Shown here in pieces: positions 58,130 through 64,000 of a stretch of 64,000 nucleotides of DNA. Within the stretch, counting starts at the first letter, position 1. Every line of letters begins with the position of its first letter. The DNA lies in contig NZ_VZOW01000001.1 in NCBI RefSeq assembly GCF_008801835.1, positions 62,001 to 126,000 on the forward strand, read 5' to 3'. The translations under genes and the position numbers were made by a program. Source of the stretch: Cupriavidus pauculus (lineage in GTDB: Bacteria > Pseudomonadota > Gammaproteobacteria > Burkholderiales > Burkholderiaceae). The notes beneath the pieces are model-generated. The model was not told the origin of the DNA and did no database searches. It was given only the letters and a program-made list of their open reading frames with translations.

Positions 58130-59433
58130 GTGTCGGATGACTCGGGTGCCAGCCGATAGCGCGCCGGCGTCAGGCCCTCCATGTCGATGGCGGGCCCGTC
58201 GCCCTGGCCAGCGCTGGCGGCAATCTGGTCTGCGGCAATTTTGCCCGATCCGCAGCTCATCGCCCAGCCCGTCGATCCGTGGCCCAGATTCAGGAAAAGA
58301 CCGCGGATGCGCGTCGCGCCGATGACTGGCGGACCGTCCGGCAGCATCGGGCGGGCGCCTGCCCAAAGTGTCGCTTCCTGGTAGTGTCCGGCGACTGGAA
58401 ACCAGTCGCGCGCCACCCGGATCAGCGTATTCAGTGCGGCCGGCCGCAGATCCAGTTTGCGCGAGCCCAGTTCAGCCGTGCCGGCCACGCGCAGGCGGTT
58501 GCCCAGGCGCGTAATGGCTACCTTGAACGATTCGTCCATCAGCGCACCGAGCGGCGCTTGCAGTTCGTCGCGCACCATGACCGTGGCCGAGTAACCCTTG
58601 ACCGGATACAGCGGCAGCCGAAGTCCCAGCGGGCGCAGCAGGCGCGCGCTGCCGACACCGGCGGCCATCACCACGCGGTCGGCGACGAGCGTTTCGGCAG
58701 TTATGCCGGGATGCGCGGGCGTCAGTTCCACCTGCAACGCCGACCCCGCGCCCACACGCAGCCGCGCCACATCGGCGTGGAAGCGGAATCGCACGCCGGC
58801 GGCTTCGGCATGCTGGTGCAGCCGACGCACAAACATCGGGCAGTTTCCCGATTCGTCGTCGGGCAGATGCAGCCCGCCTGCCAGCGGCGTGTCGGTGGTC
58901 AGGCCTGGCTCGATCTGCCGGCAGCCGACCGCGTCCACCAGACGATGCGGCACCTTGTTTTCGCGCAGCAACGCCAGCGCCGGGCCGGCGAGGTCGAGAT
59001 CCTTCTGCGCGCGGAACAACTGCAGATAGCCGCGCGACTGTTCGTATTCGATTGCCAGTTCGGCGCGCAACGCGTGCAGGCAAGTGCGGCTGTAGAACGC
59101 CAGGCGCTGCATGCGCAGTTTGTTGGCGCGGTAGCGTTCAAGCTGGCATTCGCGCAGCCAGCGGGCGATCCATTGCCACATCGCGGGATCGGCGCTGGGC
59201 CGGAACAGCACGGGCGATTCCCGCGCGAAGATCGCGCGCAGGATCTTGCCCGGCATGCCGGGCGCGGCCCATGGCGTCACGTAGCCGGGGGCGATCACAC
59301 CGGCATTGCCGAAGCTGGCTTCCTGCGCGGGCGCGCCGCGCCGCTCCAGCACGGTGACGTCGAAACCCGCCTGGCGCAGATACCACGCGGTGCTGACGCC
59401 GATGGCGCCGGCACCGATCACGATGACGTGCAT
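58126..59433 (-). CDS. dadA: D-amino acid dehydrogenase
   Basis: 435 residues. FAD-binding start HVIVIGAGAIGVSTAWYLRQAG followed by SFGNAGVIAPGYVTPWAAPGMP, the DadA signature; C-terminal LNLGHGSTGWAMSCGSGKI closes the FAD site. Membrane-associated enzyme that oxidises D-amino acids to 2-oxo acids, passing electrons to quinones. Alanine racemase (dadX), its usual partner, is not adjacent. It sits behind a TRAP transporter, so it may act on what that system imports. Confidence 0.92.
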   Translation of the reverse strand: MHVIVIGAGAIGVSTAWYLRQAGFDVTVLERRGAPAQEASFGNAGVIAPGYVTPWAAPGMPGKILRAIFARESPVLFRPSADPAMWQWIARWLRECQLERYRANKLRMQRLAFYSRTCLHALRAELAIEYEQSRGYLQLFRAQKDLDLAGPALALLRENKVPHRLVDAVGCRQIEPGLTTDTPLAGGLHLPDDESGNCPMFVRRLHQHAEAAGVRFRFHADVARLRVGAGSALQVELTPAHPGITAETLVADRVVMAAGVGSARLLRPLGLRLPLYPVKGYSATVMVRDELQAPLGALMDESFKVAITRLGNRLRVAGTAELGSRKLDLRPAALNTLIRVARDWFPVAGHYQEATLWAGARPMLPDGPPVIGATRIRGLFLNLGHGSTGWAMSCGSGKIAADQIAASAGQGDGPAIDMEGLTPARYRLAPESSDT

Positions 59434-59487
59434 GGGGTTGGGTGATCCCTGTCGATGTGCCGCGCGTGGCTGCTACTTGCTATTTGG

Positions 59488-60798
59488 CTACTTGATCTCC
59501 TTGGCCATCACCACGTCGGGCAGCCACGTGACCACGGCCGGCCAGACGGTGACGATGGCGATGGCAAGCACCATCATCATGAAGAACGGCAACGACACGC
59601 GCGCAATGTAGTTGCTGTCCTTGCCGGTCATGCTCTGGAGCACGAACAGGTTGAAGCCGACTGGCGGCGTCACCTCGGCAATCTCCACCAGCAGCACGAT
59701 GAAGATGCCGAACCATACCAGATCGAAGCCGGCCGCCTGCACCATCGGCAGGACCGTGGCGGTGGTGAGCGCGATCATCGAAATGCCGTCCAGTGCCGTG
59801 CCCAGCAGGATATAGATCACCGTCAGCACCGCGATTAGCGCCCAGGGCGACAGGTGCAGCGCGGCCACCCATTCGGCCAGCGCCCGCGGAATCCCCGTGA
59901 AGCTCATTGTGACCGACAGGAATGACGTGGCGCCCAGCACGAACATGATCATCGCGGTCAACCGCGTGGCCGACATCAGGCTTTCCCAGAAGGCCTTGCG
60001 CGTCAGCGACCCGCCCGCCCAGGCCAGCGCCAGCGACGCCACCACGCCGTAGGCCGCGGCCTCGGTGGCGGTGGAATAGCCGGCCACCATGATCCACGTG
60101 ATGAACGCGATCAGGATGATGCACGGCATCAGTTGCCTGATCGACGCCATGCGCGCGCGCCAGCCGAAGGTTTCGGCTGCGGGCGTCCGGTCCGGATTCA
60201 TCAGCGCCCACACCACGATATAGCCGGAGAACAGCAGCATCAGCAGCAGCCCGGGCAGGAAGCCGGCCAGGAACACGCGGATGATCGACACATCGGCCGA
60301 GACCGCGTACACCACCATGGTGATCGACGGCGGGATCAGGATGCCGAGCGTGCCCGCGCACGACAGCGATCCCAGCGTGACGCGCTCATCGTAGCCGCGC
60401 CGCGTCAGTTCGGGCAGGGCGGATTTGGCGATGGTGGCGCAGGTGGCCGCCGATGAGCCCGACACCGACCCGAAGATGCCGCAGCCCAGGATGTTCACAT
60501 GCATCAGGCGTCCGGGCAGCCAGTTCAGCCACGGCGACAGGCCGTTGAACATCTGTTCCGACAGCTTGGTGCGAAACAGGATTTCGCCCATCCACACGAA
60601 TAACGGCAGCGATGCCAGCGTGTACGACGCGCTGGACGACCACCACGCATTGGCCAGGTTGACCAGCGCATCGTGATCGGAAAAGACCACCAGGCCCACC
60701 CATGACGTGACGGCGATCGCCACGGGGATCCACGCGCCGATCGCCAGGAAGACGATCATCACCAGCAGCAGGACCAGCGCAACAAGTATCGTGCTCAT
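59488..60798 (-). CDS. TRAP transporter large permease (DctM)
   Basis: 436 residues, about 12 helices (FLAIGAWIPVAIAVTSWVGL at the start). SGSSAATCATIAKSALPEL and GILIPPSITMVVYAVSADVSI are hallmark DctM motifs. Sodium-coupled importer subunit. Its start codon overlaps the DctQ stop by 1 nt (TGATG). Confidence 0.95.
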   Translation of the reverse strand: MSTILVALVLLLVMIVFLAIGAWIPVAIAVTSWVGLVVFSDHDALVNLANAWWSSSASYTLASLPLFVWMGEILFRTKLSEQMFNGLSPWLNWLPGRLMHVNILGCGIFGSVSGSSAATCATIAKSALPELTRRGYDERVTLGSLSCAGTLGILIPPSITMVVYAVSADVSIIRVFLAGFLPGLLLMLLFSGYIVVWALMNPDRTPAAETFGWRARMASIRQLMPCIILIAFITWIMVAGYSTATEAAAYGVVASLALAWAGGSLTRKAFWESLMSATRLTAMIMFVLGATSFLSVTMSFTGIPRALAEWVAALHLSPWALIAVLTVIYILLGTALDGISMIALTTATVLPMVQAAGFDLVWFGIFIVLLVEIAEVTPPVGFNLFVLQSMTGKDSNYIARVSLPFFMMMVLAIAIVTVWPAVVTWLPDVVMAKEIK

Positions 60799-61349
60799 CA
60801 GACGGTCTCCCCGAAGTCACCCGCGGCGAGTTTGGCTTCCTGCGCCAACTGATAGCGCGGCTTGCGGCGGCGCATCACGCGCAGCCATTCGTCGCCGACC
60901 GCCAGCATGAAGCCGACGGCGCCCAGTACCGCGAAGCTTTGCGGCATCCAGAGTGGAATCACGATCTGGCCCTGGGAAACATCGCCGATGTCCCAGCTCT
61001 GCCACGCGAACGTGCCAAGCGCCCAGGTGGCGTACGCGGCGAACACCAGGCAGATCGACAGCGACAGCGCTTCCAGCACCCAGCGGCGACGGGGTCCGAC
61101 GGCGTCGAGCATCATTTCCACGCGCACGATGCCGCCGTGCTGGAACGTCTGGCCGAGCACGAGGAATGCGGACGCGGCGCACAGCCACGCCACGATGTCG
61201 TCGCCGCCCTTCAGGACGATCAGCGTCTCACGCGAGACCGACATCGCGATCATCATGATGCAGACCGCAAGGATGCAAAGGGCGCCGAGCACGGCGAACA
61301 GGTCAAGCAGATGGTCGAGCCATCGCTTGCGAAGGAGGGGGGCTTCCAT
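60798..61349 (-). CDS. TRAP transporter small permease (DctQ)
   Basis: 183 residues, four helices (LLDLFAVLGALCILAVCIMM; AFAVLGAVGFMLAVGDEWLR at the end). VSRETLIVLKGGDDIVAWLCAA corresponds to the conserved DctQ segment. It lies between DctP and DctM; a GC-rich hairpin sits in the gap after dctP. Confidence 0.92.
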   Translation of the reverse strand: MEAPLLRKRWLDHLLDLFAVLGALCILAVCIMMIAMSVSRETLIVLKGGDDIVAWLCAASAFLVLGQTFQHGGIVRVEMMLDAVGPRRRWVLEALSLSICLVFAAYATWALGTFAWQSWDIGDVSQGQIVIPLWMPQSFAVLGAVGFMLAVGDEWLRVMRRRKPRYQLAQEAKLAAGDFGETV

Positions 61350-61395
61350 ATCGGTAACAGGCTACCTGTAATGCGGCACAGCCAACACGAGGGAA

Positions 61396-61436
61396 CCCGG
61401 TCGGCGCGGGCGCGAGGCGCGCGCGGCTGGACCGGG
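61396..61436 (-). other. GC-rich hairpin between dctP and dctQ
   Basis: CCCGGTC (61396-61402) and GACCGGG (61430-61436) enclose a loop with further GCGCG/CGCGC pairing and no U-run. It resembles the structures that keep binding-protein message in excess over the permease message. Confidence 0.5.
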
Positions 61437-61461
61437 CCGATGACTACCCTGCCGGGCGGGA

Positions 61462-62433
61462 TTACTTGCGATAGGCGTCCAGGATGGCCTTGCCGTCCTC
61501 GCCCGCGCTTTTTGCCCAGTCGCCGACCATGGTGTCGCCCACCTTCTGCATGTCGGTCTTGAGCTGGGCGGAGGGCGGCGCCACCGTCATGCCGTTCTTC
61601 GCAAGCGTGGCGAGATAGTCGCGGGTCTTCTGCTCGGAAACCTGCCAGCCGCGCTTTTCCGCATCGGCCACTGCCTTGAGCAGCGCATCCTGGGTGGGTT
61701 TGTCGAGCGCGTTGAAGGCCTTCTTGCTGACCACCAGCATGTTCTTGGGCAGCCAGGCATCGACGGTGTAGAAATACTTGACCGACTCCCACACCTTGGT
61801 GTCCACGCCGGTCGCGCCCGACGACATGAAGGAGTTGACGGTGCCGGTGGCCAGCGCCTGGGCCAGATCGGCCGCCTGGATCGTCACGGGCTGGGCGCTG
61901 ACCAGTTCGGCGATCTTCGACGTGGCCGGGTTATAGGCGCGCCATTTGAGGCCCTTCATGTCGGCGGCGCTGTTGATCGGCTTGTTGGCATAGATGCCCT
62001 GGGGCGGCCAAGCCACGGCGTACAGCAGCTTCATGCCCTGGCGATCCAGAACCTTGTCGGTGACGGGCTTCGACGCCTGCCACAGCTTGTACGATTCCGC
62101 ATAGCTGGTGGCCAGGAACGGCACCGCATCGACGCCAAACACCGGGTTTTCGTTGGCCAGCAGCGACATCAGGATCTCGCCCATCTGCACCTGGCCAGTT
62201 TGCACGCCGCGCTTGATCTCGTTGGCCTTGAGCAGCGAGCCGTTCGGATGGATGACGATCTTGAGCTTGCCGCCCGTGGCCTTTTCCACATCGTTGGCCA
62301 TCTGCTGCAGGTTTTCCGTGTGCAGATTGGTGGCCGGATATCCGGTCGGCAGGTCCCACTTGGTATCCGCCCGTGCCGCCGTGGCGGCCAGCAGCAATGC
62401 CGCCGCCGCGACTGCCGTTGCCTTGACTCGCAT
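61462..62433 (-). CDS. TRAP transporter substrate-binding protein (DctP)
   Basis: 323 residues. Signal peptide MRVKATAVAAAALLLAATAARA before DTKWDLP. Family elements are NEIKRGVQTGQVQMGEILMS, WPPQGIYANKPINSAADMKG, and KWRAYNP with the conserved Arg that holds a carboxylate. ATG 62433 follows CAGGAGAGATCGAG. The ligand is probably an organic or amino acid; not determined. Confidence 0.93.
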   Translation of the reverse strand: MRVKATAVAAAALLLAATAARADTKWDLPTGYPATNLHTENLQQMANDVEKATGGKLKIVIHPNGSLLKANEIKRGVQTGQVQMGEILMSLLANENPVFGVDAVPFLATSYAESYKLWQASKPVTDKVLDRQGMKLLYAVAWPPQGIYANKPINSAADMKGLKWRAYNPATSKIAELVSAQPVTIQAADLAQALATGTVNSFMSSGATGVDTKVWESVKYFYTVDAWLPKNMLVVSKKAFNALDKPTQDALLKAVADAEKRGWQVSEQKTRDYLATLAKNGMTVAPPSAQLKTDMQKVGDTMVGDWAKSAGEDGKAILDAYRK

Positions 62434-62565
62434 CTCGATCTCTCCTGGTGTTTTGCGCGGGGCGCCTGGCCGTACGCGCGGGTTGGCACTACCTGGAACT
62501 GCCGCCGCGCAGGTCGCGGATGTATGCGACATGGCGCGGTACTGCGGTCACGGCAAGGAGGTGGC

Positions 62566-63963
62566 TCAGCCCCCGCGCGGTGACGGTTGAACGATCGATT
62601 CCAATGCAAGGGCCGTGCCCAATAGTTGCGCGTCGCGCATCGGCCCGTGCGAGAGCATCAGCCCGACCGGCAGTTCGTCGCTTGCCTGGCACGGCAGCGA
62701 CACCGAGCAGCCGTCGAGAAAATTGAACACGGATGTATTGCGCAGCAGCAGCCCGTTGGTGCGCACGAACAGCGCGTCGTCTGCCACCAGCGGGGCGATC
62801 GGCGGCGCCACCATCGGCACCGTGGGACACACCACCGCGTCGAACGGCGCCAGTCGCGCGGTCATGCGCGCAATCCAGTCCAGCCGCGCGCGATGCAAGG
62901 CGATATAGTCGGCCGCGCTCATCTGCGCGCCGCGCTCGATGCGCATCAGCACGCGTGGGTCATAGCGATCACGATGCGTGGCAATCAGCGCTCGATGATG
63001 CGCGAAGGCTTCCGGTGCGGAAAAACCGCCCGCGGCATTGAGCGCGGCCAGTTCGTTCAGCTCCGGCATGTCCACGTGCTCGATGCGCACGCCTGCCGCC
63101 GACAGCCGACCCATGGCCCGGTCGAACGCGCGCGACACCGTCTCGTCGAGGTCGTCGAGCACAAGCTGGCGCGGAATCGCCAGCCGGATCGCGGCAGGCG
63201 CGGTCACGGCGGGGATCACCGCATCGTCGGCGATTACGCTGTCGACGGCAATGCAATCAGCCAGCGTGCGCGCCATCGCGCAAGCGGTGTCCAGCGTGTA
63301 CGACAGCGGGTAGGCGCCGGTAAGCGGCACGCGGCGCGCCGTGGGCTTGTAGCCCGTGATGCCGCACAGCGCAGCGGGAATGCGGATCGACCCGCCCGTA
63401 TCGCTGCCCAGCGCGGCGACGGCCGAACCGATGGCGACCGACACTGCCGCGCCGGACGACGATCCGCCCGGAATGCGTGCAACGGCTGCGTCGCACGGGT
63501 TCACCGGTGTACCGAAATGGGGATTGATGCCGACGCCCGAGAAGGCAAATTCGGTCATGTTGGTGCGGCCGACCAACGCCGCGCCGACCGCGCGTAGCCG
63601 CGCCACGACGGTGGCGTCCCCAGCGGCCGGTGCGGCGTCATGGCGCGCGGCCGACGCAGCGCGCGTGACTTCGCCGGCCACGTCGTACAGATCCTTGATC
63701 GAAACCGGCAGCCCGGCCAGCGGATGCAAAGGCTTGCCGGCAGCCGCGGCGGCATCGGCTGCGCGCGCCACCTGGCTGGCGGCCGCGAACGTCTGGTGCA
63801 GGTAGACCGCGCGTCCGGCTTCGCTTTGCGCGCGCGCCGCGGCGTGCGCGATCAGCCCGGCACGGTCGACCACGCCGGTGCGCAGCGCGGTGTGAAGCGA
63901 TTCCAGCGATTCCAGCGATTGGAGAGGTTGGGGCGATTCCGGTGATTCAGCGTGAGGCAGCAT
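62566..63963 (-). CDS. Amidase-signature hydrolase, first gene of the TRAP array
   Basis: 465 residues. Triad: Lys in VSIKDLYDVAGEVT, cis-Ser in PGGSSSGAAVSV and nucleophile Ser in GSDTGGSIRIPA. The C-terminal FNFLDGCSVSLPCQ resembles that of the amidase at 33996-35342. The N-terminus SPQPLQSLESLESLHT comes from a 9-bp tandem repeat in the DNA. It stands 132 nt before dctP on the same strand and likely shares its substrate route. Which amide it cleaves is unknown. Confidence 0.9.
   Translation of the reverse strand: MLPHAESPESPQPLQSLESLESLHTALRTGVVDRAGLIAHAAARAQSEAGRAVYLHQTFAAASQVARAADAAAAAGKPLHPLAGLPVSIKDLYDVAGEVTRAASAARHDAAPAAGDATVVARLRAVGAALVGRTNMTEFAFSGVGINPHFGTPVNPCDAAVARIPGGSSSGAAVSVAIGSAVAALGSDTGGSIRIPAALCGITGYKPTARRVPLTGAYPLSYTLDTACAMARTLADCIAVDSVIADDAVIPAVTAPAAIRLAIPRQLVLDDLDETVSRAFDRAMGRLSAAGVRIEHVDMPELNELAALNAAGGFSAPEAFAHHRALIATHRDRYDPRVLMRIERGAQMSAADYIALHRARLDWIARMTARLAPFDAVVCPTVPMVAPPIAPLVADDALFVRTNGLLLRNTSVFNFLDGCSVSLPCQASDELPVGLMLSHGPMRDAQLLGTALALESIVQPSPRGG
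63897..63923. repeat. Three 9-bp tandem repeats in the amidase N-terminus
   Basis: GCGATTCCA, GCGATTCCA, GCGATTGGA in direct tandem. Looser copies follow near 63933-63950. In frame they encode repeated SLE/SLQ triplets, so copy-number changes would not shift the frame. Confidence 0.7.
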
Positions 63964-64000
63964 GCGCGATTAACCATCTGAAGGGCGTCGCGGAACCGGA

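Overview
The window is a GC-rich chromosomal segment of a beta-proteobacterium. The gene content and order (mfd divergent from ispD-ispF, serB and argE behind mfd, ompR-envZ, and mnmC/rlmJ followed by tig-clpP-clpX-lon-tRNA-Val-tRNA-Asp-ppiD) fit the Cupriavidus/Ralstonia branch of Burkholderiaceae. The species cannot be fixed from the sequence alone. I see no insertion sequence, prophage, integrase, CRISPR array or replication origin, and the composition looks even throughout.

Layout. 1-1550: a Fur-box-preceded iron-uptake accessory operon (DUF3325, DUF3649, PepSY membrane protein; the last runs off the edge). 1650-8820: housekeeping genes serB, argE, mfd, ispD, ispF. 8900-15010: a GNAT acetyltransferase, the peroxide-defence pair ahpC-ahpD, an MHS-type proton symporter with a phased-repeat upstream region, and ompR-envZ. 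15280-22550: a small secreted protein of unknown role, an allantoate-amidohydrolase-like enzyme, a squalene/phytoene-synthase homologue with degraded active-site motifs, and a two-gene RND efflux system behind a promoter/operator.

22580-36800 is an accessory catabolic region. One arm (minus strand) is a seven-gene array: substrate-binding protein, two permeases, two ATPases of a peptide-type ABC importer, an amidase and a DUF3830 protein. The other arm (plus strand) starts with a carbamoylase-type M20 hydrolase and, after a divergent IclR/GntR regulator pair, continues with DUF2848, an amidase and an ACS-type MFS transporter. Together they look like uptake and stepwise hydrolysis of amide or ureide compounds. 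The substrate is unknown, and this is the best candidate here for an undescribed pathway.

36990-55400 returns to core genes: tRNA-Leu, an HI0933-type flavoprotein, EamA exporter, VanZ-like protein, rlmJ, mnmC, the protein quality-control block tig-clpP-clpX-lon (lon behind a sigma-32-like promoter), tRNA-Val and tRNA-Asp, ppiD, tesA, an ABC ATPase and pgi. 55580-63960 is a single-direction array: amidase, TRAP transporter (DctP, DctQ, DctM), dadA, nnr and an EamA transporter, with start/stop overlaps at most of the later junctions. It suggests import of an acidic or amino compound coupled to amidase and D-amino-acid oxidation.
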